A stretch of DNA of 29,149 nt from Candidatus [Bacteroides] periocalifornicus (GTDB lineage: Bacteria > Bacteroidota > Bacteroidia > Bacteroidales > CAJPTX01), in the NCBI GenBank assembly GCA_001421095.1, contig LIIK01000034.1, positions 1 through 29,149 on the forward strand. The letters are read 5' to 3'. Shown here piece after piece: positions 22,611 through 29,149 of this stretch. The position numbers were made by a program, and so were the translations under genes. Below the pieces are notes generated by a model. The model was not told the origin of the DNA. It saw only the letters and a program-made list of their open reading frames with translations, and made no database searches. Each line of letters starts with the position of its first letter. Position 1 is the first letter of the stretch.

Positions 22611-24296
22611 CTACTCTACCAAAGCCCGCATAGGCGTTGGCCCGTAGAACAGCTGGCGTTCGGGGCTGAATACCACTAGCGATCCCAGCTCTACCCGTTG
22701 CCCGTCCAATTCCACCCAATCCACATTTTCGTAGGCACGGAGCGTATGCTTGCGGCTCTTGACCTCGAGCATCGCCCCTCCTTTTTTATCGCCGTGCAGT
22801 ATTCTGGTTTTCATCCCCTTGAATAAAGTAGGGTGGGGTATGAAGTACTTCCCGTTCAGCGTGTCAACCCCATTAGGCCAACCGAGTAGCCCGGCCATGT
22901 AGCGATGGAGATCTGTGTTGTAGATCACCCCCTTTGGGGCCTTGCCCGCCGGGTGGTAGCAGGCTAGGAATACCTCCTCGGCAGTGTGTCCGTGGGTGGT
23001 GAAGGCTATTGGCGTGCGTGCGCTCATGATAGCGCTTACCGTGCGGGCAAGTTTGGTTCTGTACAGCACGCTGTCTTTCGCCATCCGCTCAGATGTGGGG
23101 ATAGGGCTTAGCCTGTAGTTCCGATTTAGGTAGAGCGCCTCGCGGTCTTTGTCGGTTAGGGTGAAACCGCAGTGCAGCTGGAATAGCGAGTCGAGACGCG
23201 CAGGCGGGGTATTTTCAAGGGCTTGGGCCAACCATTCGCCAGTATGCCGGAATCGCATGAGTTGGCCGAAGAGTTCCTCCTTCGAGTATTCATCGTACAG
23301 CGGCCAGCTCTGGCGTCCTATGCTCACCCCGCTATTCCCGTGGTCTGCGGTGATTATCACAGCGGTATGCCCATCCCTTTTGGCAAATTCCAGCACCTCA
23401 TGGCAGGCGGCGTCGAACCCAAGGAATTCAGTGGGTAGGGCTGCAAGGTCGTTGTCATGCGCTGCCCAGTCTACTTTGCTCCCCTCCACCATCAGGAAGA
23501 AGCCTTTCACATTGCCATCGCTTAGCTTCTTGAGGGCTATCCGTGTGCTTTCGGCTAGCGAGGGGTAGCGGTTACTATCCCTGTCCAGCTCGTATGGTAG
23601 ATCCTTAGGGTTGAAGAGCGCCCACATACGGCTGCTCTTACTCTTGCGAAGCCCCTGTAGGTCATCCTGTAGCACCTCGTACCCCTGCCTGCGTAGGTGG
23701 TGGGCCATGCTGGAATCTAGGTAACCCGTTCCGCCACCTATCATCACGTCTAGGTGGTTATGCACCATCTGCTTAGCCAGCCTGGCGTAGTCAGTACGCT
23801 TTGGTCCGTGGGCAGAGCAGTCAGCAGGCGTTGCGTGCGGGAATTGGCATGTCACCACGAGGCCGGTTCGCATGCCCCGCTCAAGGCGCGCAGCCTCCAG
23901 CAGGGTTACTAGGGGGGCGTATTGCCGACCAGTATCTACGGGAACGAGATTGCTTGCGCCAGCATCGCGAGGGTAGGTGCTTACGAACCCCGTGTTCGAG
24001 GGCATCCCGTTCACGTAGCATGAAGTGGTGGGGGCAGAGTCGCCGGTAGGGGCATCCGAGCAGAAGGTGATTACCGTACCGCACAGGTAGGGATCTATGT
24101 TCAGATGGCGCATTTCTGGGTGCAGCATCCGTGGGTACCAGCGGGCTAGCGACACCGTGGGGAGCGAGGTGCCATCGGTTATCATCAGCACCACGTTACG
24201 GATTTCCTCCCCGTTTTGCGCATTGGATTGCGATACGCCAAGCCCTAGCCACAGCGTCATGAGCAGCCCAAGGGCGCCTACCATTCGTTTTCTCAT
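22611..24296 (-). CDS. phoA: Alkaline phosphatase, PhoA family
   Basis: This exported metal-dependent phosphomonoesterase has 561 residues and the signal peptide VGALGLLMTLWLGLGVSQSNAQ. VVLMITDGTS supplies the first metal-binding Asp (41). GDSAPTTSCYVNG contains the phosphorylated Ser87 in the D-S-A motif. FPHATPADCSAHG, EGSKVDWAAHDND (Glu, Asp and His metal ligands), VIITADHGN (Asp-His) and THGHTAEEV (late His) complete the two-zinc/one-magnesium site. It should release phosphate from organic esters in the periplasm or at the outer surface. No T9SS sorting domain is seen at the C-terminus. The residues after D-S-A (PTTSC) differ from the E. coli ASATA pattern but suit Bacteroidota members. 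A -7 box sits 52 bases upstream. No Pho box was identified. Confidence 0.92.
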   Translation of the reverse strand: MRKRMVGALGLLMTLWLGLGVSQSNAQNGEEIRNVVLMITDGTSLPTVSLARWYPRMLHPEMRHLNIDPYLCGTVITFCSDAPTGDSAPTTSCYVNGMPSNTGFVSTYPRDAGASNLVPVDTGRQYAPLVTLLEAARLERGMRTGLVVTCQFPHATPADCSAHGPKRTDYARLAKQMVHNHLDVMIGGGTGYLDSSMAHHLRRQGYEVLQDDLQGLRKSKSSRMWALFNPKDLPYELDRDSNRYPSLAESTRIALKKLSDGNVKGFFLMVEGSKVDWAAHDNDLAALPTEFLGFDAACHEVLEFAKRDGHTAVIITADHGNSGVSIGRQSWPLYDEYSKEELFGQLMRFRHTGEWLAQALENTPPARLDSLFQLHCGFTLTDKDREALYLNRNYRLSPIPTSERMAKDSVLYRTKLARTVSAIMSARTPIAFTTHGHTAEEVFLACYHPAGKAPKGVIYNTDLHRYMAGLLGWPNGVDTLNGKYFIPHPTLFKGMKTRILHGDKKGGAMLEVKSRKHTLRAYENVDWVELDGQRVELGSLVVFSPERQLFYGPTPMRALVE

Positions 24297-24347
24297 AGCC
24301 TCAGCATCCTACCAGTCTGGCCATATATTTGGTGCACTGCACGGCCA

Positions 24348-24355
24348 CAAAGATA
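24348..24355 (-). promoter_or_regulatory. Bacteroidota -7 box upstream of phoA
   Basis: The minus strand reads TATCTTTG, a full TAnnTTTG match, giving a leader of about 45 bases to the ATG at 24296. A convincing -33 element is not seen. Confidence 0.55.
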
Positions 24356-24418
24356 TGAATTTGTTTCCATAGAGCCCCCGCATTCATCGCGTCGTGCGCA
24401 TTGCTTGGCCAGATTCTC

Positions 24419-25246
24419 CTAGCAGAAGAAATCCATTTCATCCATCTGCCCAGCACCTGGTACGCCCTGCCAGAGTTCATGCAGAGCCCTCTGCCCGTCG
24501 TCCCCCATATTCTCCGTAAACTGGTTCACGTATAGCGCGATGTGATTCTGCTGGACCTCTGGGTTCATGGCCTGCGCATGTTCTGCCACGTAGGGCATTA
24601 CCCTTTCGGGATGCCGATGGGCTATTGCTACGCTTTCGGCTATCGCAGACTGCACGTGCTGCTGAATCTCCTTGGGTAGGATTCGCCGAACTAGGATAAG
24701 GCCGAGCGGGAGGGGTAACCGGAGGCTGCTGCACCAGAGATCGCCCAGGTCGTAGAGCTTTTGCAATCCGTGCTGCTGGTAGGTAAAGCGCCCCTCGTGG
24801 ATCAGGAGGCCGGCATCCACTTCACCCGCAGCCACAGCCCGTTCTATGTCAGAGAACAGGTACTCCCGTTTCTTTACTACCTGGGGGAACAGACGGGAGA
24901 GTAGCGCATTTGCAGTAGTGTGTCGCCCTGGTATGGCTACCAGCGAATCGGCATCTATATGGGTGCGGTTCCCAGTTCTACCCACCACCAGCGGCCCCAC
25001 ACCTATCCCCATGGCAGCCCCGCTGCGAAGCACGCAATACTCCTGGGCTACCAGGGGGTAGTGCGCCGCGCTCACCTTCACCACATCGGGCTCCCCTCGG
25101 CTTGCTATCCTATTCAGGAGTTCTATATCATGTAGGCTGGGCGCTATTCTCCCCGCGCCCTCCACCATGCCCAGCACCAGTGGCCCGAAGGCGAAGGTGT
25201 CATTCGGGCAGGGCGAGAAGCACCAGCTTAGGGCGCTTATATCCAT
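24419..25246 (-). CDS. mqnD: 1,4-dihydroxy-6-naphthoate synthase (futalosine pathway)
   Basis: MqnD converts cyclic de-hypoxanthine futalosine to 1,4-dihydroxy-6-naphthoate in the alternative menaquinone pathway. The 275-residue protein has the periplasmic-binding-protein-like fold of the MqnA/MqnD family. FSPCPNDTFAFGPLV at the N-terminus is the MqnD signature, followed by DIELLNRIA, VVKVSAAHYPLVAQEYCVLRSGAAMGIGVGPLVV and AGEVDAGLLIHEGRFTYQQHGL with the conserved His. SSLRLPLPLGLILVRR distinguishes MqnD from MqnA. It is the only menaquinone gene in the window. It lies about 100 bp after the toxin gene on the same strand, with no promoter visible between, so co-transcription with the toxin-antitoxin operon is possible. 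Confidence 0.93.
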   Translation of the reverse strand: MDISALSWCFSPCPNDTFAFGPLVLGMVEGAGRIAPSLHDIELLNRIASRGEPDVVKVSAAHYPLVAQEYCVLRSGAAMGIGVGPLVVGRTGNRTHIDADSLVAIPGRHTTANALLSRLFPQVVKKREYLFSDIERAVAAGEVDAGLLIHEGRFTYQQHGLQKLYDLGDLWCSSLRLPLPLGLILVRRILPKEIQQHVQSAIAESVAIAHRHPERVMPYVAEHAQAMNPEVQQNHIALYVNQFTENMGDDGQRALHELWQGVPGAGQMDEMDFFC

Positions 25247-25350
25247 TTGGATGCTGTGTTTGAAGGTGGTGGAAGAGGGAATATTGCGCAGCGCGGTAGA
25301 TGGCTTGCAGCAGGGCGGGGCTTGGGGCTGGTGGGACTTTGGTGCTTGGG

Positions 25351-25623
25351 CTAGCCATCGTAGTGCCCAATTAGGCTTTGGACGATTATCGTCTTACTAT
25401 CTTCATCGATACGGTAGACGAGGCGGTTGGGGCGGTCGATGCGGCGTGACCAGTAGCCCGACAGTTCATGCTTGAGGGGTTCGGGGTGCCCGATGCCTAC
25501 TGTTGGGGACTCCTTGAGCTGGTGGATCATCCGTTCGATTCGCTGTATGTAGGCCGCATTGTGGGTACTTTTGAGCTTTCGGTAATCCTGTTTGGCTTGA
25601 TCGGTGAGTAGAATATTGTACAT
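25351..25623 (-). CDS. yoeB: YoeB/Txe-family mRNA interferase toxin
   Basis: This 90-residue toxin of a type II system should cleave mRNA in the ribosome when free of its antitoxin. The strong YoeB signature is HPEPLKHELSGYWSRRID, then NRLVYRID and a C-terminal SLIGHYDG. By family comparison the catalytic set is Glu48, Arg67, His87 and Tyr88, all present, so it looks active. The ATG at 25623 is chosen because it starts MYNILLTDQAKQDYRKL, the normal YoeB beginning; an upstream in-frame start would overlap the antitoxin. It lies ten bases after the antitoxin stop. Confidence 0.93.
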   Translation of the reverse strand: MYNILLTDQAKQDYRKLKSTHNAAYIQRIERMIHQLKESPTVGIGHPEPLKHELSGYWSRRIDRPNRLVYRIDEDSKTIIVQSLIGHYDG

Positions 25624-25633
25624 TGTGGAGCAT

Positions 25634-25924
25634 CTATTCCTGTGCGTCGAACCAATCCTGTAGCTCTTCGTGAGTTTTGAACAGTGTGCATTGTCCCGCA
25701 GCGACTTGGCTCTCCGCACGTCTAATTTTCTCAAGGAACTTTTCGTTGGCGGGGGAGGCGTTGTGTTCGCGTCTCACGATGTCGAAAATCTCTCCCTGGT
25801 AAGACACCGCAACAGGTTGGCCAGATTTCACCAGCTCGAACGCTTTTTGCTGGTGCTTCTGGAACTCGCTGGAAGTCATATGTATTGGCTGTTCTTCAGC
25901 TTTTGTGGCTTGCTGAGATTCCAT
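25634..25924 (-). CDS. Phd/YefM-type antitoxin
   Basis: This 96-residue partner of the YoeB toxin should neutralise it and repress the operon. The N-terminal DNA-binding part follows the Phd/YefM pattern (MTSSEFQKHQQKAFELVKSGQPVAVSYQGEIFDIVRRE, from about residue 16). The C-terminal half (KFLEKIRRAESQVAAGQCTLFKTHEELQDWFDAQE) is the acidic, flexible toxin-binding tail. The first 15 residues (MESQQATKAEEQPIH) are an unusual extension. The ATG at 25924 lies about 15 bases after the predicted transcription start, which supports it; a shorter start at 25879 is possible. It is first in the operon, with toxin second, the usual order. Confidence 0.85.
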   Translation of the reverse strand: MESQQATKAEEQPIHMTSSEFQKHQQKAFELVKSGQPVAVSYQGEIFDIVRREHNASPANEKFLEKIRRAESQVAAGQCTLFKTHEELQDWFDAQE

Positions 25925-25937
25925 GGCAGTATTGTTT

Positions 25938-25977
25938 ATCTTACGCAAAGGTAAGATTTTTGTACCAATGTGCCAAA
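25938..25977 (-). promoter_or_regulatory. Toxin-antitoxin promoter with overlapping operator
   Basis: On the minus strand, TTTG (25977-25974), a 20-base gap, then TACCTTTG (25953-25946) gives a full Bacteroidota promoter. An inverted repeat, ATCTTAC (25938-25944) and GTAAGAT (25951-25957) with 6 bases between, overlaps the -7 box. That is where an antitoxin or toxin-antitoxin complex would bind to shut off its own transcription. Confidence 0.72.
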
Positions 25978-26086
25978 TCCAGCTCAGCAGTGTCCTGTTG
26001 GGATTCTCCATCAACCGCAAAAATGCCCATTGCACCCGAATTTTTAATGAACTCTACCGGTGTGCGGCATCGTTATAGGGCTTGCC

Positions 26087-28546
26087 TCACTCCTCCAGAA
26101 AGCCGTGCTCGTACACCTTGGGGGCCAACTTCACGGCCAGCGCCTCCAGCGCCTCCTTGCGCGCATCGTTCAGCGCATTGTACGTCGTGTCGGTGCTGGT
26201 GGGGTTCATGTTCCCCCGGGCATCCGCGCCCTGGAAATGCTGGCGGATGTCGTAGAGCGAAGCGTTGGGGTTGGCCTTGGGCTGCGCGTGGTAGTACCGC
26301 CAGAGGGCCCGCCCGGCATCGAGCAATGCCTGGGCTTCCGCAGAGAAGGCCAGCGCCTCGCGGGGCACTATGCAGTGCTGGTCGTCAAATAGCCCCTCGC
26401 ACACCCGCCGATTGGGCCAGAGCCGGCCCGCCATGAAGTCGGTCATGAAATGCGACTGGAACTTCTCCTTGGCCCCCACCTCGTGCTCGGTGTAGGGAAT
26501 CCAGTGGTTCACGCCCTCATCGGCGCGGATCAGGTTCTTGTGGTGCAGCAGGCAGAATGCCAGGCAGTCGTTCTGGAACTCCACATCCCGCCGCCAGCCC
26601 TTCTTGGGTTCGGTGAACTGGTCGCGGTTGTTGAGCCACGTTCGCTTTATGCAGAGCCGCACCGCGAAGTAGACTGCGTAGGGTATCAGATTGCATAGAG
26701 TGATGGCGTGTCCAGTACCATTGCTTGGAAGGTGTTGAATGCGGACGATCCCTTGGTTTTGTGAATCCTGACCTCTTGTTGTAAGTAAGCCTAAGCTCGA
26801 GTTTTTCAAATCATGCCACCTGTTGAGCCAAGAGTTCAAAAGTGGTTTACCTTGGGTGGTGAATATTTGCTTATTGGGTAATTGTTCACCGTGTAGACCG
26901 TAGACTGATGCATGAATTTTTTTAGGGAGTTGGTGCTTTATTCCAGTATTCCAAACCTTAAAACCGATGGCGAATGGATTGCTTTTCGAGTTATTGTCAA
27001 AAGTGCTTGAGGGGATCAGGAAGATGCTTTTGAGCTTTGCCTGGAATGTCTGGCGGAATTGCGCGAAGCTGATACCCTGTAGGGTCTTCAGCATGGAGAA
27101 TTCGCCGATTATGCACCCAGGCATCTCCATGTAGATCCGTATCAGGAACTGCGCGTAGAGTTCGTTCGAGGCGCGCCCGAGTTCAGCCCTGTAGCGCTCG
27201 CGTATCTGGTGCCCAGTGGCCACCCCGGGCCGATTGCCCCCCGTGCCGGCCTTTGTCCGCGCGTTGGTGGCCTCCGCGTAGGGAGGGTTCATGTAGATCA
27301 CCAGCTTCTTCCGCCGCTCGGGGTCGTCTACTATAGCTTTCAGCTCTTTGGGCAGCCTTTCGAACCCGTCGTTGAGAAAATCGAACTGGAAGACGTGCGA
27401 TTCCAGGAGGTTGGCACCGTTGGTTATCCGGTCCCTCATCACGTCCACATCCTGCCGGTCGAGGGTGCTGGCCCAGATGTTGTACTTGTTGGTGAGGCCG
27501 TTGAGGAGGTTCCCCGTGCCCGCGGCGGGATCCCACACGGTGTACTCCTCCTGCCAGTTCTCGCCCAGCTCCTGGGCCAGGTAGCGTTGCGATAGCTCCA
27601 CCCATTGCTGCGGGGTGTAGAATGCGCCCTTCCGCTCCCGGATGTCTGGGGGCACGAGCAGGTCGCGGCGATCCACCATGTAGTCCCAGTACACCTCCAG
27701 CGGTGGGCGAGCGTACCGGTTCCAGAAGGCGGTGTGGGCGGCCTGCCCATCGGTGAAGTAGGCGAGGTTCTCCGCGAAGAGCCCGGTCTCGTCTACCCGT
27801 CGGTTCAGCACGTACCTATCGCTGCGGAGCAGCACGAACAGCTTCTCGCGCAGGGTGAGGTTGTCCTCCGAGAGGAGGTCGGCCAGGAAGAAGTCGCCAT
27901 CGATGATCCCCTTGGCCTTGAGCCCATCCCAGTCCACCCCGATGGTGCCCTTCACGCACGCCACCCACCGGTCGTAGATGAACTTGAAGTTGTTCTTGTC
28001 GACCTCCACCCGCGCCACCCCTTCGGCGGCGTTCCCGAGGTTATTCCAGATGAACTGGCGTAGCGATGCCTCGTCCTGCGCGAAGTGGAAGGTCATGGCC
28101 TCGCGTTGCAGGGATTCACCCACCAGCCCCGCGAGCTGCCGGAACTCCTTGGTGGTGTGGTCAGACGGGGCCACGTTCCAGTTGAAGTCGTTCTGGAGGA
28201 ATACCGCCTGGACCGTCTCGTAGGGCACGAAGGCGATGCGCTCGCTGTTGAACGCGGCGAGTAGGCCGGGGGGCTGGTAGCGGTCGAACGTCCGTTCACG
28301 CCCGATGGTGAACACCAGCTGCACCAGCGCCTCCAGCAGGTCGGCCTGCCCCTTCTTGGCCTCGGCCCACACGAGCGAGATGAACTCCCCGGGCTGGCCG
28401 ATGAGGGGGCGGTAGAGGCAGAAGTCGATTTTCCCCAGCGTCCGCCATTCGAATCGCCTGAAGAACGCCTTCCACACGCACCCCTTGAGATCCTCCTCGG
28501 GGGTGCTGCGCCCGAATCCAGTTGGGGGTATCCTGCCGGTTTTCAT
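26087..28546 (-). CDS. Fused restriction-modification enzyme (type IIG-like), N6-adenine methylase
   Basis: This enzyme of about 820 residues probably combines cleavage, adenine methylation and target recognition. The N-terminus has KIDFCLYRP then WAEAKKGQAD, an Asp...Glu-x-Lys arrangement fitting a PD-(D/E)xK nuclease. A helical linker leads to RKGAFYTPQQWVELSQRY, motif I VWDPAAGTGNLLNG, and motif IV IYMNPPYAEA (NPPY), the gamma-class adenine methylase set. Residues about 500-620 coincide with a clear AT-rich patch (about 26700-27060) and likely form the target recognition domain. The C-terminus DARKEALEALAVKLAPKVYEHG is helical. The ATG at 28546 is given; a GTG at 28555 would add three residues. 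A near-consensus -7 box (TACCTTCG) lies 26 bases upstream. No separate specificity or restriction gene is seen. GC-rich codons outside the patch suggest horizontal origin. A methylase-only enzyme or phage-defence methylase is the alternative. Confidence 0.8.
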   Translation of the reverse strand: MKTGRIPPTGFGRSTPEEDLKGCVWKAFFRRFEWRTLGKIDFCLYRPLIGQPGEFISLVWAEAKKGQADLLEALVQLVFTIGRERTFDRYQPPGLLAAFNSERIAFVPYETVQAVFLQNDFNWNVAPSDHTTKEFRQLAGLVGESLQREAMTFHFAQDEASLRQFIWNNLGNAAEGVARVEVDKNNFKFIYDRWVACVKGTIGVDWDGLKAKGIIDGDFFLADLLSEDNLTLREKLFVLLRSDRYVLNRRVDETGLFAENLAYFTDGQAAHTAFWNRYARPPLEVYWDYMVDRRDLLVPPDIRERKGAFYTPQQWVELSQRYLAQELGENWQEEYTVWDPAAGTGNLLNGLTNKYNIWASTLDRQDVDVMRDRITNGANLLESHVFQFDFLNDGFERLPKELKAIVDDPERRKKLVIYMNPPYAEATNARTKAGTGGNRPGVATGHQIRERYRAELGRASNELYAQFLIRIYMEMPGCIIGEFSMLKTLQGISFAQFRQTFQAKLKSIFLIPSSTFDNNSKSNPFAIGFKVWNTGIKHQLPKKIHASVYGLHGEQLPNKQIFTTQGKPLLNSWLNRWHDLKNSSLGLLTTRGQDSQNQGIVRIQHLPSNGTGHAITLCNLIPYAVYFAVRLCIKRTWLNNRDQFTEPKKGWRRDVEFQNDCLAFCLLHHKNLIRADEGVNHWIPYTEHEVGAKEKFQSHFMTDFMAGRLWPNRRVCEGLFDDQHCIVPREALAFSAEAQALLDAGRALWRYYHAQPKANPNASLYDIRQHFQGADARGNMNPTSTDTTYNALNDARKEALEALAVKLAPKVYEHGFLEE

Positions 28547-28571
28547 AAGCCGCACGCTAGCTAGTTTGCCG

Positions 28572-28579
28572 CGAAGGTA
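28572..28579 (-). promoter_or_regulatory. Near-consensus -7 box upstream of restriction-modification gene
   Basis: The minus strand reads TACCTTCG followed by CG, one mismatch from TAnnTTTG. It predicts a very short leader to the GTG (28555) or ATG (28546) start. No -33 TTTG is visible. Confidence 0.4.
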
Positions 28580-28818
28580 GCGAAAAAATGGGAATCATGG
28601 CGGGGCGGCGAATTGCGCATTTGGGGTTTCGCCCGGGCCGTCGCAATGCCGAGGGAACCGTAATAAGTAGAGAAATTCCAAAATCGCGACGCAGTGATTT
28701 GGGGCGCGACGCGGCACGCCACGTCGCTATGAACGCATCCGTGCCCACATGACCATGTGGGATATCACCACATGGAAGGGCGAAATCCGATAGGATGCGC
28801 GCATAATGGTGGGCAGGT

Positions 28819-28858
28819 GGGCGGGGGAATCTTCGCGAAAACCGCGAAGACCCCGCCC
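28819..28858 (+). repeat. Repeat hairpin type 2, copy 3 with longer stem
   Basis: The arms GGGCGGGG/CCCCGCCC and the GAA bulge are as in the other copies, but the inner stem is extended to TCTTCGCG/CGCGAAGA with an AAAAC tip instead of GTT. CTACAGTCG again follows. The stem is kept while the tip has changed. Confidence 0.75.
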
Positions 28859-28964
28859 CTACAGTCGCAATGCTGGGATACCATTGCGGCAGACCGAGCG
28901 TTTGGGGTAGCGCGACGCGGCACGCCACGTTGCTACGAACGCATCCGCCTTGCCACCTCCTCCA

Positions 28965-29149
28965 TGCGCATACCAAACCCATATGGAGATCCCACGGTTT
29001 TTATCACGCCGCGTTGGTTAGGGATGGCACTCGGGGGGGGGGCGGGCAACTCTCGGCCTGCCCCTACAGCACCTCCCCTACCAAGAGCGCAATAGCCAAT
29101 CTCGCCAATTGATAGACATGGGATTTTCTTCTGTAGCAAACCCCACGGC
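28965..29149 (-). repeat. Dispersed repeat, inverted copy with nested insertion and G10 tract
   Basis: Read on the minus strand this gives GGGTTTGCTACAGAAGAAAATCCC, TTGGCTATTG, CTCTTGGTAGGGGAGGTGC, then after an insertion GAGTGCCATCCCTAACCAACGCGGCGTG, AAAAACCGTGGG and GGTATGCGCATGG. It matches both the leader of copy 2 and the body of copy 1. The insertion of about 40 bases (29031-29065) is itself hairpin-like (TAGGGGCAGG ... CCCGCC) and ends in a run of ten G on the plus strand (29033-29042). Confidence 0.7.

Larger units (their letters stand above)
28556..29149. repeat. Third gene-free repeat cluster at the window end
   Basis: No credible gene lies in the last 590 bases. The first 130 bases hold the restriction-modification promoter region. 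Thereafter the sequence is a mosaic of the same repeat family: two direct copies of a block CGACGCGGCACGCCACGT(C/T)GCTA(T/C)GAACGCATCCG (28697 and about 28912), a type 2 hairpin in plus orientation (28819-28858), and an inverted copy of the type 1 end (about 28965-29149). Confidence 0.75.

Noticed and set aside
22261..22647. Plus-strand open frame of 128 codons in the phosphatase/SiaB-like spacer
   Set aside because: No ribosome site or promoter, Ser/Arg-rich without a fold, and it overlaps the end of the phosphatase gene on the other strand.
28557..28982. Minus-strand open frame of 141 codons upstream of the restriction-modification gene
   Set aside because: It crosses the repeat blocks and hairpin 28819-28858 and has no recognisable domain.

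Overview
The window looks like chromosomal DNA from a Bacteroidota (Bacteroidales, Porphyromonadaceae-like) bacterium. The evidence is a BtuB/BtuG-type surface B12 uptake block, a C10 cysteine protease with a type IX secretion (T9SS) sorting domain, SPII lipoproteins, a futalosine-pathway menaquinone gene, and several Bacteroidota-type -7 boxes (TAnnTTTG) close upstream of genes. Genus cannot be fixed by eye. Both ends of the window lie in copies of a dispersed intergenic repeat, as is common for assembly contigs that break at repeats.

Layout. 1-717: repeat-rich, no credible gene. 718-2897: family 2 glycosyltransferase and malate dehydrogenase. 2898-3822: second repeat cluster. 3823-10047: TonB-dependent receptor (btuB-like), beta-propeller lipoprotein (btuG-like), PKD-like surface lipoprotein and a periplasmic binding lipoprotein (btuF-like); this is a cobalamin/corrinoid capture block, but no permease or ATPase follows. 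10149-12573: housekeeping genes tmk, tpiA and prmA. 12736-17295: a 1519-residue exported protein of unknown function. A perfect 23-bp hairpin at 17354-17408 separates it from the convergent T9SS-secreted C10 protease (17413-20202, minus). The rest is all on the minus strand: a YD-repeat secreted protein, a SiaB-like histidine-kinase-fold protein with a long leader, a PhoA-family alkaline phosphatase, mqnD, a YoeB/Phd-type toxin-antitoxin pair with a visible promoter/operator, and a fused restriction-modification enzyme. A third repeat cluster closes the window.

How the parts fit. The B12 block would capture corrinoids at the surface (BtuG/BtuB plus accessory lipoprotein) and pass them to a periplasmic carrier. 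The C10 protease, alkaline phosphatase and YD-repeat protein are exported functions suited to scavenging peptides and phosphate. The restriction-modification enzyme and the toxin-antitoxin pair form a small defence/maintenance island beside the right-hand repeats.

The least explained signals are the structured repeat family (about 470-bp collinear copies, with hairpins that show compensatory change and module shuffling), the 1519-residue protein, the lipoproteins of the B12 block, and an AT-rich patch inside the restriction-modification enzyme that probably marks its specificity domain. All calls rest on reading motifs by eye; no database search was run.
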